From FEN-1073 sp050010135 (lineage in GTDB: Bacteria; Chloroflexota; Anaerolineae; Anaerolineales; RBG-16-64-43), in NCBI GenBank assembly GCA_050010135.1, contig JBEKLP010000007.1, forward strand, positions 1-52,030: a stretch of 52,030 nt of DNA, written 5' to 3'. Position 1 is the stretch's first letter. Each line of letters starts with the position of its first letter. Below are positions 34,489 through 42,805 of this stretch, one piece after another. The notes under the pieces are model-generated. The model was not told where the DNA came from. It saw only the letters and a list, made by a program, of their open reading frames with translations, and did no database searches. Made by a program: the position numbers and the translations under genes.

Positions 34489-35331
34489 ATGGATGCTGTT
34501 CCACTCGTCGCATGCATAACGGATTTCGGGTCGGAAGATTCTTACGCCGGCTCACTGCGCGGCGTACTCGCCGGCGGTCTTCCGCGTGGATCGGTCATCG
34601 ACATCACCCACGATATCCCCCCAGGCGACATTCGCCGCGCGGGATTGGTGCTCTGGGAAGCGCAGCCGTCCTTTCCCCAAGGAACGATCTTCCTGGTTGT
34701 CGTCGACCCGGGAGTGGGCGGAGACCGGCGCGCCGCTATTTTCCGGTGTCCCGGTTGCGACGTGGTATGTCCGGACAACGGGGTGGCGACCTTTTTATTG
34801 GAACGGTTTCCGGAGTTCCGCGCAGTAGAAATTCGACCGGCACAGATCGGCGCCCCGCCGCTCAGCAACACGTTTCATGGCCGGGATCTGTTCGCTCCCG
34901 CCGCGGTGCAACTCGCCGCCGGAAAGCCGCCTTCCGCGTTTGGTCCGGTCCTTTCCTCTCCGCAAAGGATTCCCCTGCCCCGTTTTCAGGATCGAGCGGA
35001 TGGGGGTTGGGAAGGGGAAGCATTGTATTCCGATCATTTTGGAAATATCATCACCAGCATCGGCCGGATCACATATGATTTCCGGGAACTGTCGCCCTGG
35101 ATTTACACCGGCGCCCGCGGGGGAAAAATCAATCCTCGGGCGCACGTGGAACTCGACGACGGAAGCAGCATCCCCACCGGAAAAACATATTCCGATGCGG
35201 GCAGCGGGCCTGGCCGGATCGCAATCGTCGGAAGCAGCGGACTCCTGGAGATCGCTTCCCGGCAATCCCCCGCAGGGACGGACTCCCCCCTGAAGCCCGG
35301 AGCCGGGATCCGATTGGTTTCCCCATCGTGA
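34489..35331 (+). CDS. SAM hydroxide adenosyltransferase (DUF62 family)
   Basis: Enzymes of this family split S-adenosylmethionine to adenosine and methionine with water; relatives are fluorinases and chlorinases. The 280-residue protein shows the family motifs: CITDFGSEDSYAGSLRG, VIDITHDIPPGDI (SAM-binding Asp and the His), VVVDPGVGGDRR, CPDNGVA, FHGRDLFAPAA and YSDHFGNIIT. I chose the ATG at 34489, since an upstream frame extension would contain the promoter. It lies seven bases ahead of murA. Confidence 0.92.
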   Translation: MDAVPLVACITDFGSEDSYAGSLRGVLAGGLPRGSVIDITHDIPPGDIRRAGLVLWEAQPSFPQGTIFLVVVDPGVGGDRRAAIFRCPGCDVVCPDNGVATFLLERFPEFRAVEIRPAQIGAPPLSNTFHGRDLFAPAAVQLAAGKPPSAFGPVLSSPQRIPLPRFQDRADGGWEGEALYSDHFGNIITSIGRITYDFRELSPWIYTGARGGKINPRAHVELDDGSSIPTGKTYSDAGSGPGRIAIVGSSGLLEIASRQSPAGTDSPLKPGAGIRLVSPS

Positions 35332-35338
35332 GGCATCC

Positions 35339-36619
35339 ATGGACCAGTTGATCATCGAAGGCCAGATTCCCCTGCGTGGCGAAGTGACACCGTCGGGAAA
35401 TAAAAACGCCGCGCTGCCCATGCTCGCCGCCTGTTTGCTGACCGGCGAGACCGTGATCCTCCACAACGTGCCGGACATCAGCGACGTGCATTCGATGATG
35501 GACCTGCTCCGCCAGTTGGGCATCTCGGTGGAAGCCGTCGCCCCGCACTCGTGGAAAATCCGTGCCGCCGATGTGCGTCCCGCCGACCTCGATCCGGAAT
35601 CCTGCCGCCGGATGCGCGCCTCGATCCTGCTCGCCGGGCCGATGCTCGCCCGCAAAGGAAAAATCCGTCTTCCCACCCCGGGCGGGGATTTTATCGGGCG
35701 GCGCCGCGTGGATACCCACATCCTGGCATTGCGGGCGCTCGGAGCGGAAGTCTCCTACCGGCGCATGTTCGATATGAAGGCCGACCGCCTCATCGGAACG
35801 GATGTCCTCCTCGACGAAGCCAGCGTTACCGCGACGGAGAATGCCGTCATGGCCTCCGTGCTGGCCAAGGGGAATACGATCATCCGCAACGCCGCCTCCG
35901 AACCGCACGTCCAGGACTTGTGCAAATTTCTGAATTCATTGGGCGCGAAGATCCTGCATATCGGTTCCAACGTGCTGAAAATTGAAGGCGTAAAAGGCCT
36001 CCATGGGGGCGAATATACGCTTGGCGTAGATTACCTGGAAGTGGCCAGCTTCATCGGCGCGGCGGCGGTTACGGGGGGCAGGATCCGAATCCGGGGCGCC
36101 CAACCGGAACATCTGGCCATGAGCCGGCTGGTGTTCCGCAGGCTGGGAGTGGATTGGGATGTGGACGGCGGGGATATTCTGGTTTCGGCCAATCAGAAGA
36201 TGATCATCGAGCAGGATCTGGGCGGAGCCATTCCGGAAATTAAAACCAACGTCTGGCCGGCGTTTCCGACGGACCTGACCAGCATCGCTATCACCGTCGC
36301 CACCCAGGCCCAAGGAACGGTTCTCTTTCACGATTGGATGTTTCCCGGCCGGATGTACTTCACCGACAAACTCGTCAGCATGGGCGCGCGGATCATCTTA
36401 TGCGATCCCCACCGGGCGATCGTTCAGGGCAAGAGCGAGCTGGCCGGGGAGCAGTTGGAAAGCCCCGACATCCGAGCCGGTATGTCGCTGATCCTCGCCG
36501 CCCTGGCGGCCAAGGGCACTTCGAAAATCCGGAACATTTCCCAGATCGATCGCGGATACGAGCGCATTCACGAGAAACTGCAATCCCTGGGCGCCGCCAT
36601 CCAGCGAGTCGCGGTGTAG
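35339..36619 (+). CDS. murA: UDP-N-acetylglucosamine 1-carboxyvinyltransferase with Asp in place of catalytic Cys
   Basis: MurA starts peptidoglycan synthesis by adding enolpyruvate from PEP to UDP-GlcNAc. The 426-residue protein has the EPSP-synthase-like fold motifs: PSGNKNAALPML (Lys22), NVPDISDV and TNVWPAFPTDLTSIA. The active-site loop reads PTPGGDFIGRRRVDTH, with Asp117 where E. coli has Cys115. Asp at this place is known in other bacteria (such as mycobacteria and Chlamydia) and makes MurA insensitive to fosfomycin. The gene is in an operon with the DUF62 gene before it and the LCP-like gene after it. Confidence 0.95.
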   Translation: MDQLIIEGQIPLRGEVTPSGNKNAALPMLAACLLTGETVILHNVPDISDVHSMMDLLRQLGISVEAVAPHSWKIRAADVRPADLDPESCRRMRASILLAGPMLARKGKIRLPTPGGDFIGRRRVDTHILALRALGAEVSYRRMFDMKADRLIGTDVLLDEASVTATENAVMASVLAKGNTIIRNAASEPHVQDLCKFLNSLGAKILHIGSNVLKIEGVKGLHGGEYTLGVDYLEVASFIGAAAVTGGRIRIRGAQPEHLAMSRLVFRRLGVDWDVDGGDILVSANQKMIIEQDLGGAIPEIKTNVWPAFPTDLTSIAITVATQAQGTVLFHDWMFPGRMYFTDKLVSMGARIILCDPHRAIVQGKSELAGEQLESPDIRAGMSLILAALAAKGTSKIRNISQIDRGYERIHEKLQSLGAAIQRVAV

Positions 36620-36661
36620 GAACTTTAGCTGCGACAGGAATCTCGGACGGGTTGTAAACCG

Positions 36662-37411
36662 ATGGATACGAACGGGCAAGCCATACCTGGAATTCGCATC
36701 GTCCCATTTCTTTTGGTGATCGCCGCTTGCCTGATCGCCGGCATTCTTTTAGGGACGATCACCGGCGGCAATTTATCCTCTCCTGCACCGACGAAAAATC
36801 CTCCACTGACATTGGTCTTCCTCGGATACGATTCGATCCAGGCCTCCACCGCTCTGGATTCCGTTTGGGTTCTCACGTTGGACGGGAATGGGAATGCGGA
36901 TTTCAAGGGGATTTCTCCGGCGCTTGTGATTACGACCACCCAGGGTCAGCCCGCCGTTTTGCGGGATTTCCTTGCCGATCCGCTGGATGCCCCCTCGCGG
37001 ATGTATCAGCTTTCCCTCGTTCCCCAACCTTCGACGAGTGTCGCTTTCGACCGCCAGGCTTTTTCGACGCTGGTCAACCGTTTGGGGGGAGTGCCGATCG
37101 ACGGAAAATATTTGCGCGGACAGGATTTATCGAATCTGCTTTCCGAGAACGCGGCGGATCCGCTCGCCGTCCTGCGTACGCAATTGCGTGTCGTTAAATC
37201 GCTTTTCACCTCCGGCCCCTGCCTGAGTGAATCGGCCTTGTCGGGTTTGGAACCGGAACACATGCTATCCAGCCTTCCTCCGGATCTGCTCGTCGCGGAA
37301 TGCAAGAAACGCGGCCCGTATTTTCAGGGTGCGGTTCAATTTCACATTCTGGATGACGTGATCCCGTGGAGGATGCCCGACGGCAGCATCGGTCTTCTGC
37401 CGAACGGATAG
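36662..37411 (+). CDS. Degenerate LCP-like exported protein
   Basis: The 249-residue protein has a membrane anchor (about 13-33) and an outer domain. Its order of segments resembles LytR-CpsA-Psr proteins: LTLVFLGYDSIQASTALDSVWVL, the strand ALVITTTQG, then VAFDRQAFSTLVNRLGGVPI. The arginines that bind the polyprenyl pyrophosphate in true LCP enzymes (RSDT-like and R.R motifs) are missing. It may have lost phosphotransferase activity or be only a fold relative. It follows murA by 42 bases. Confidence 0.6.
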   Translation: MDTNGQAIPGIRIVPFLLVIAACLIAGILLGTITGGNLSSPAPTKNPPLTLVFLGYDSIQASTALDSVWVLTLDGNGNADFKGISPALVITTTQGQPAVLRDFLADPLDAPSRMYQLSLVPQPSTSVAFDRQAFSTLVNRLGGVPIDGKYLRGQDLSNLLSENAADPLAVLRTQLRVVKSLFTSGPCLSESALSGLEPEHMLSSLPPDLLVAECKKRGPYFQGAVQFHILDDVIPWRMPDGSIGLLPNG

Positions 37412-37434
37412 GATGTTGGCGGTTGATAAAAAAT

Positions 37435-37471
37435 GAAGACCTTTAGGGTTTCGAAAACCCTAAAGGTCTTC
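37435..37471 (-). terminator. Strong hairpin terminator between convergent operons
   Basis: A perfect 17-pair stem (GAAGACCTTTAGGGTTT and its complement) with a three-base loop. On the minus strand it is followed by ATTTTTT, so it ends the aspartase-like gene; it also lies just after the LCP-like gene on the plus strand, where no T-run follows. Confidence 0.85.
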
Positions 37472-37527
37472 CGATTGAATATCACTTGCACCCAAGTTAT
37501 TCCCCAATGTATTCCACAGACTGCAAT

Positions 37528-38943
37528 TTACAAAAGACCGCCCTCCGTCATCCGGCGCAGATCTCCCAAAGCGGATTCGATTTCCGCGGTTGTGACGGGC
37601 TGGCGGCTATCCCTATGCATCAGCATACCCGACGCGGCTTGTTCCAGCGCCAATTCGCGGATGGAGCGATTCTGCCGGACGGCTTCCTTGACTAATTCCG
37701 CGGCTGCCGCGTAACCGATCAGCGGGTTGAGGGCCGTCGCGATGATCGCATTCCGTTCCAGCCATGCCGCCGCTTTGGACGGGTTGGCCGCAAGGCCCTT
37801 CACCCCTTTTTCCGTAAAGGCGCGGATCGCGCCGATGCTCACCTGCATCATCTCGAAGACTTCCTGGGCGATGATGGGCATCATCACGTTGAGTTCCAAT
37901 TGGCCTGCCTGCGACGCAAGCGCGACCGCGGCATCCAGTCCGATCACATGGATCATGGCCATATTCAGCATCTCGGCCATCACCGGGTTGATTTTTCCCG
38001 GCATAATCGATGAACCCGGTTGCATGGGGGAAAATCGGATCTCATCCAAACCGGAATTCGGTCCGGACGAAAGGAGCCGCAAATCGTTTGCGATCCGGGT
38101 CAGGGTAAGCGCCAGGGTTCGTAGGGAAGCGGAAAAATGTGCGATGTCGGCCATGGATTGCATAGATTCGAACAGGTTATCAGACGGCTCGACGGGCAGC
38201 CCGGTGAGTTTCGCGATCCGGCGGACCATCCTGGCGTGAAATTCCGGGTGCGCGTTGAGCCCGGTTCCCGTCGCCGTCCCGCCGATCCCCAGACGGAGAA
38301 GGGTTTCGCCGGCGGCACGGATCCGTTGGGCATCCCTGGCGATGGCTTTCGCGTAGCCGCCCATTTCCTGTCCCAATCGGACAGGAACTGCGTCTTGCAA
38401 GTGGGTCCGTCCGGATTTCACGATCCCATCAAAATCGACCGATTTTTTCGAAAACGCTTCCGCGAGGGCGTCAACAACATCCAAAAGCTCACCCAATCGC
38501 CATAGGATGCCCAGGCGGATTGCACAGGGGATGACGTCGTTAGTGGATTGAGCCATATTCACATCGTCGTTGGACCGGACGCGGTATTCCCCGAGCACTC
38601 CGCCCATCAACTGGGTTGCGCGGTTGGCAATGACCTCATTGGCGTTCATATTATGGCTGGTGCCCGCTCCCGCCTGAATCGGGTCGACCACAAATTCCGC
38701 ATCCCACTTGCCATCCGCCACTTCGCTGGCCGCTTGAGCGATCGCTGAAGCCTTCGGTGCCTCGAGCAAACCCAGTTCGGCATTCACCTCTGCGGCGGCG
38801 CGTTTGATGACTGCCACCGACCAAATGAACGCCCGGTAGGGGCGGCGCCCGGTGACGGTGAAATTTTCAACCGCGCGCTGGGTCTGAGCGCCATACAGCG
38901 CCGCGGCGGGAACGCGGACTTCCCCCAGCGAATCCTTCTCCAT
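37528..38943 (-). CDS. Aspartase/fumarase superfamily enzyme, aspartase-like
   Basis: The 471-residue protein has the superfamily signature GSSIMPGKINP and the active-site SGRTHLQDAVPVRLGQE. Between fumarase and aspartase the markers favour aspartate ammonia-lyase: QAGAGTSHNMNANEVI and VNMAQSTNDVIP are the aspartase forms. It would convert aspartate to fumarate and ammonia; fumarate hydratase activity is the alternative. I prefer the ATG at 38943, which has GGAG six bases upstream, over the GTG at 38955. Confidence 0.85.
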   Translation of the reverse strand: MEKDSLGEVRVPAAALYGAQTQRAVENFTVTGRRPYRAFIWSVAVIKRAAAEVNAELGLLEAPKASAIAQAASEVADGKWDAEFVVDPIQAGAGTSHNMNANEVIANRATQLMGGVLGEYRVRSNDDVNMAQSTNDVIPCAIRLGILWRLGELLDVVDALAEAFSKKSVDFDGIVKSGRTHLQDAVPVRLGQEMGGYAKAIARDAQRIRAAGETLLRLGIGGTATGTGLNAHPEFHARMVRRIAKLTGLPVEPSDNLFESMQSMADIAHFSASLRTLALTLTRIANDLRLLSSGPNSGLDEIRFSPMQPGSSIMPGKINPVMAEMLNMAMIHVIGLDAAVALASQAGQLELNVMMPIIAQEVFEMMQVSIGAIRAFTEKGVKGLAANPSKAAAWLERNAIIATALNPLIGYAAAAELVKEAVRQNRSIRELALEQAASGMLMHRDSRQPVTTAEIESALGDLRRMTEGGLL

Positions 38944-38978
38944 TCGAATCTCCACGGTTTAGTTCTCCCCGAATCAAA

Positions 38979-39000
38979 TGGGAGCCGGCTGAGGCTCCCA
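38979..39000 (-). other. Intergenic hairpin between ferredoxin and aspartase-like genes
   Basis: TGGGAGCC and GGCTCCCA pair perfectly around a six-base loop. Only three Ts follow on the minus strand, so it is more likely a processing or attenuation hairpin than a full terminator. Confidence 0.5.
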
Positions 39001-39008
39001 TTCTTCGT

Positions 39009-39404
39009 TTATTTGGCGGAATATCCTGGGCCGGTTTTGAAGAATTTGGCGTTTCCTTCGATGTCCGGGCGCAGGTCCGCCGTTTGACCCGCCTTCAGAA
39101 TGATCGTATGTTCCAGATGGACCGGTTTTTTATAATGATCGGTTCCGTCGTAAACGGCAGTTCCTTCCGGCCTGGAAAGCCGCTGGCCTTCCTTGGCCTT
39201 GAGCGCTGACGGAACATCGTCCTGCGGAAAGATTGCCTCGAACGGGCACTCGGCAACGCACGCGCCGCAATCGATGCAAGTATCCGGATCGATGTAATAC
39301 CACGGCCATTCCGATTCCGGTTTTCCGGGCACAATGCATTCCACCGGACATACATCCTTGCATCCCCCGTCGCGGAGGCACAAACTGGTAATCACGTGGG
39401 TCAT
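39009..39404 (-). CDS. Seven-iron ferredoxin
   Basis: The 131-residue protein starts like [3Fe-4S][4Fe-4S] ferredoxins (MTHVITSLCLRDGGCKDVCP), with Cys9, Cys15, Cys19 and Cys23 and the second cluster motif CIDCGACVAECP (43-54). A 70-residue C-terminal extension follows, longer than in small ferredoxins. It should carry electrons at low potential. AGGAGA lies six bases before the ATG. It lies between superoxide dismutase and the aspartase-like gene, possibly in one operon. Confidence 0.9.
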   Translation of the reverse strand: MTHVITSLCLRDGGCKDVCPVECIVPGKPESEWPWYYIDPDTCIDCGACVAECPFEAIFPQDDVPSALKAKEGQRLSRPEGTAVYDGTDHYKKPVHLEHTIILKAGQTADLRPDIEGNAKFFKTGPGYSAK

Positions 39405-39451
39405 GAGAAGTCTCCTGGGTGCTGAAATGAAAACGAGTTGGAAGAATTCGA

Positions 39452-39473
39452 GGATTCCGGTTTGGCGGAATCC
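39452..39473 (-). other. Intergenic hairpin between sod and ferredoxin genes
   Basis: GGATTCCG and CGGAATCC form a perfect eight-pair stem with a six-base loop 12 bases past the sod stop. There is no T-run after it on the minus strand. Confidence 0.5.
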
Positions 39474-39484
39474 CGCAGGACAAA

Positions 39485-40096
39485 TTATTTCCTAGCATCC
39501 GCCGCGGTCCAACGCCTCGCCACTTCCGGCCAGTTGACCACGTTCCACCAGGCGGCGACATAATCCGCGCGGCGGTTTTGGTATTTCAGATAGTACGCGT
39601 GCTCCCAGACATCCACCGTCAAGAGCGGGATGCAACCCCACTGGGTCAGGTCCTGGTGTTTTTCCACCGCGAGAATTTCCAGTTTTTTTGCAAGGGGAGA
39701 AGCGACGAGAATTACCCAGCCCGAACCCTCGACGGCCACGGCGGTGGCGCTGAATTGTTTGGAGAAGGTTTCGAAGGATCCGAAGTCCGTTTCCAAACGC
39801 CGGAGAAAATCACCATCCGGCTTTCCCCCTCCGCCCCTTCCGTTGGGTGCCATCACGGCCCAATACAAGGAATGCAGTATGTGACCGGATCCGTGGAACG
39901 CCAATTCACGGGTCCAGTGCTTTACGAGAGCGAAGTCGGCCTTTTCGCGAGACTCCTGCAATTTGGTTTCGGCATTATTCAGACCGTCAACATAAGCTTT
40001 GTGATGTTTGTCATGATGCAACCGGAGGGTTTGCTCATCGATGTACGGTTCCAGGGCATTATATTCGTACGCCAGAGCGGGGAGTTCATAGGCCAT
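39485..40096 (-). CDS. sod: Iron/manganese superoxide dismutase
   Basis: The 203-residue enzyme has the metal ligands in LHHDKHHKAYVDGLN (His27), HILHSLYW and TVDVWEHAYY (Asp and His). It ends superoxide to hydrogen peroxide and oxygen in the cytoplasm. GSGHILHSLYW with Gly next to the ligand and HQDL in the second half fit Mn-type or cambialistic enzymes rather than strict Fe forms. A consensus-like promoter (40184-40212) and a good ribosome site precede it. Confidence 0.94.
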   Translation of the reverse strand: MAYELPALAYEYNALEPYIDEQTLRLHHDKHHKAYVDGLNNAETKLQESREKADFALVKHWTRELAFHGSGHILHSLYWAVMAPNGRGGGGKPDGDFLRRLETDFGSFETFSKQFSATAVAVEGSGWVILVASPLAKKLEILAVEKHQDLTQWGCIPLLTVDVWEHAYYLKYQNRRADYVAAWWNVVNWPEVARRWTAADARK

Positions 40097-40183
40097 AATA
40101 ATCCTTCCTTTCCCTTGAATCGCTATCCTTCCATTGGTTGAACGGACAAGATCCGATGAGGAATCAGTGTTCCAACGAAGAGA

Positions 40184-40212
40184 ATTGTATCGGCTAACCT
40201 AATGCTTGTCAA
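40184..40212 (-). promoter_or_regulatory. Promoter of sod
   Basis: On the minus strand TTGACA (40212-40207), 17 bases, TACAAT (40189-40184). About 88 bases lie between the -10 box and the ATG. Confidence 0.8.
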
Positions 40213-40469
40213 GAAATTCGGACATAATCGGTATGGTATTCAATCGATTTTCAACCTTTAAGTATTTCTGATATTTTTAATGGACCTGGCGGGGGATTAA
40301 ACCATACCGGCAAGTCGACTCTTCAAACAAGGGAATGTCCATCCGGCTATTTCGCACGCGGGCATCGGGAGATGCTGCCGCGGCGATTGCCTTCCGGGTC
40401 ATGATGCTCTGACTGCTCGGGCTCCGCTGAAGTCGTCGTCGCCTCGATGCAATCAACTTCCAAAAGGAT

Positions 40470-40498
40470 TTGCATTTCTTGAAAATATTCTGTATATT
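40470..40498 (+). promoter_or_regulatory. Promoter of the zinc-finger/H1-like gene
   Basis: TTGCAT (40470-40475), 17 bases, TATATT (40493-40498); AGGAGG follows at 40509. The stretch 40213-40469 between this and the sod promoter holds no gene that I can support. Confidence 0.7.
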
Positions 40499-40519
40499 GG
40501 AAACGAATAGGAGGCATTG

Positions 40520-40996
40520 ATGTCAGCCTTTTCTTGGAGGTGCCAGTATTGCAGCTGGGCATTTCAAATGAGTCCCGAAGCGGTGGCGGCTGCCCTCGCC
40601 GTCGCGGATGCCACTCAGGCCAGGCATCACGTCGAACACTGCCCACGGTGCCGCAAGGCGCTCAAAATACCTGTGGATCAATTGCGCCATCATGCGCCCA
40701 TTAATGCCCCGGCCGCATCTCCGGCCCCTATAAGCAATTTACTCTTTAAGGAGGATAAGAAGGCCATGAACCAAACACCTGCTCCTTTTCCGCCTATCGA
40801 GCCGGTTACTCCGGTTACACCCGCTCCGGCTCCCATAGTACTTCCGCCCCCCGCACCGGCCGTCAAGAAACCCGTCGTCCGGAAACCCGCAAAGAAGGTC
40901 GTACGAAAAGTCGTCAAGAAAACCGTCAAGAAAGCTGTAAAAAAGCCCGCCAAGAAAGCCGCAAAGAAAACCACCAAGAAAAAGGGAAAGCGATAA
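40520..40996 (+). CDS. Zinc-finger protein with histone H1-like Lys/Ala/Pro tail
   Basis: The 158-residue protein begins with a treble-clef-like zinc site (Cys8, Cys11, His36/37/40, Cys41, Cys44), followed by a Pro-rich linker (TPAPAPIVLPPPAPA) and a tail of Lys-Lys-Ala/Val/Pro repeats (KKAVKKPAKKAAKKTTKKKG). Tails of this kind occur in bacterial H1-like proteins such as HC1/AlgP and bind DNA. I infer a nucleoid or DNA/RNA-binding protein with a zinc module for contact. AGGAGG is six bases before the ATG; the promoter and terminator make it monocistronic. Confidence 0.85.
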   Translation: MSAFSWRCQYCSWAFQMSPEAVAAALAVADATQARHHVEHCPRCRKALKIPVDQLRHHAPINAPAASPAPISNLLFKEDKKAMNQTPAPFPPIEPVTPVTPAPAPIVLPPPAPAVKKPVVRKPAKKVVRKVVKKTVKKAVKKPAKKAAKKTTKKKGKR

Positions 40997-41051
40997 GGCG
41001 GTTGGCAATTCGGTCGAAGAAAACCTCCTACGCGCGAGTACGGTCTATTTT

Positions 41052-41094
41052 ACCGGGGTGAGGAACTGGGCAGAGTTCACACCCCGGTTTTTTT
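41052..41094 (+). terminator. Terminator of the H1-like gene
   Basis: ACCGGGGTG and CACCCCGGT form a nine-pair stem around a 19-base loop, followed by seven Ts. Confidence 0.85.
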
Positions 41095-41316
41095 CGCTCG
41101 ATCACCCCCCCTTAACAACGATATCTACCCAGGCGTTTTACGGCTTATCCATATGGTCGACTGCACCGAAAGGTGCCAGTAAATTTCACATAGTTTCCAA
41201 TTTGAACGTTGGCTATAAGTTCCAAGTGATTCAAACCGGTTTTCGAGCGCTGCAAAAGGGACGCATGGTTGACATACTTATCTCGATGTAACGATACAGC
41301 ATTCGGAGCGTGATTC
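41095..41316. other. Non-coding interval before tilS end
   Basis: Nothing recognised. An open frame at 41058-41291 crosses the terminator and has no ribosome site, so I do not call it. Confidence 0.5.
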
Positions 41317-42750
41317 CTAAAAAGAATCCTGATTGCCTCTGACGACGGTATCCATCGGCCGTTCGACGCGGATTTCCAGGTAATCTCCCGATTCGCCGAA
41401 AGACGCCGCTCCTTCACGGAGACGGTATCCCGGGATCCATAGGATGCCATTACCGTCGCACACCAGCGGCCAGCAATCCCTTTCGGCATGGGGAAGATGG
41501 TGGGCGGCCAGAAAATCGTTCAACCTCACCGTCCCAGGCATTCCGGCGGGGAAAAAACGGTCCCCCGGTTCCCGCTTTCGAAGAAAGAGCGGTAAATGGA
41601 TTTTGTCAGTATCCATTTGAATAGTCCACGGATCTTTCCCGATGTCCATAGAGGGAAGTCCGGAGACCTGTCTACGGGCGATATGAAACTTCCAATCCGG
41701 CCGCCGGATGGAGACCTCTCCCGGAACCGGAAGCTGTAGGTTCTCCCACTCGGGAGAGGTTGGAGTGGCTTCGCGCTTGCGAAGGACGAGTGATTGGTTC
41801 TCGATCGATACATCGATTCCCAGCGCCAGATTCATGCGGCGGGACGCCGTGGGCGCAAGGGAAAATTCGACCACCCGGTTCACATGGCGGTACGCCAAAT
41901 CGCGAAGCGTGCCGGCAATCTCGCCGACCGCGCGCCGGACAACCGCCTGACGCACGGCCAACTGACTCTGATTAAACGCGTCGCGGACGATCCGGACCAT
42001 GCCGGGTTCCGCTGGTAGGAGGAATCGGTCCTGGAAATCGTTTGTCGCCCGATCCAGAAGTTCGGTTTGCGCCGCAGCGATTTCCGTCAGGCGGCACAAG
42101 ACGGGGACAATCTGGGTATTGTACCCGCGCAATTGCGGGATTAACTCACGCCGGATGCGATTGCGTGCAAATGACGGATCTTGATTGCTCGGGTCCTCGA
42201 GCGGTTGCCATCCCGCTTGCCGGCAATATTCGACGGTCTGCGCATGCGTCAGACGGAGCAGCGGACGGATGATACGCAGTCCGCGCGAAAAAGCTTCCGG
42301 GCGGATGCCGCGCAAACCCTGAAGGCCGGATCCGCGCAGCAGATGCAGTAGAACCGTTTCCGCCTGATCGTCCGCGGTATGTCCTATCGCAATCGCCGGG
42401 GCTTGGCAGTCGGCTGCGGTTCGCAAGAGAAAATCATAGCGAAGATCCCTCGCCGCCTCTTCCAGGGTCGTTCGTTTTTGTTTTGCCCGTTGGCGCACAT
42501 CGCCGCGCTCGACATGAAAGTCAATCCCCAGCGTCTGGGCGAGGCGCTGGACGGTTTCCGCATCGCGCGCGCTTTCGGGCCGCAGTCCGTGATCAAAATG
42601 CGCGGCTAGGACCGTAAATCCCAGTTCTTTTAAAACCAGAAGCAGGCAGAGACTGTCCGATCCACCGGAAACCGCTACCAGTACCGTTTCCTGCGGTTCC
42701 AATAGATGAAGCTCCTGGATGTAGTCCGATACAATTTCCGTGACGTTCAT
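41317..42750 (-). CDS. tilS: tRNA(Ile)-lysidine synthetase
   Basis: TilS attaches lysine to C34 of tRNA-Ile(CAU) using ATP. The 477-residue protein has the PP-loop SGGSDS (28-33), HFDHGLRPESARD, the GHTADDQAETVLLHLLRGSG motif and the C-terminal TilS domain with REPGDRFFPAGMPGTVRLNDFL. I chose the ATG at 42750 with GGAAAG nearby; an upstream ATG at 42852 gives a non-homologous extension and would reach into gyrA. It is 55 bases after gyrA on the same strand. Confidence 0.93.
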   Translation of the reverse strand: MNVTEIVSDYIQELHLLEPQETVLVAVSGGSDSLCLLLVLKELGFTVLAAHFDHGLRPESARDAETVQRLAQTLGIDFHVERGDVRQRAKQKRTTLEEAARDLRYDFLLRTAADCQAPAIAIGHTADDQAETVLLHLLRGSGLQGLRGIRPEAFSRGLRIIRPLLRLTHAQTVEYCRQAGWQPLEDPSNQDPSFARNRIRRELIPQLRGYNTQIVPVLCRLTEIAAAQTELLDRATNDFQDRFLLPAEPGMVRIVRDAFNQSQLAVRQAVVRRAVGEIAGTLRDLAYRHVNRVVEFSLAPTASRRMNLALGIDVSIENQSLVLRKREATPTSPEWENLQLPVPGEVSIRRPDWKFHIARRQVSGLPSMDIGKDPWTIQMDTDKIHLPLFLRKREPGDRFFPAGMPGTVRLNDFLAAHHLPHAERDCWPLVCDGNGILWIPGYRLREGAASFGESGDYLEIRVERPMDTVVRGNQDSF

Positions 42751-42805
42751 ATCTTTCCGCCACCGTCCATACGTGCCATCGCAAGGAACGATGCACTCTC
42801 CGGGA

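Noticed and set aside
41058..41291. 77-codon plus-strand frame after the H1-like gene
   Set aside because: It spans the terminator hairpin and lacks a ribosome site.
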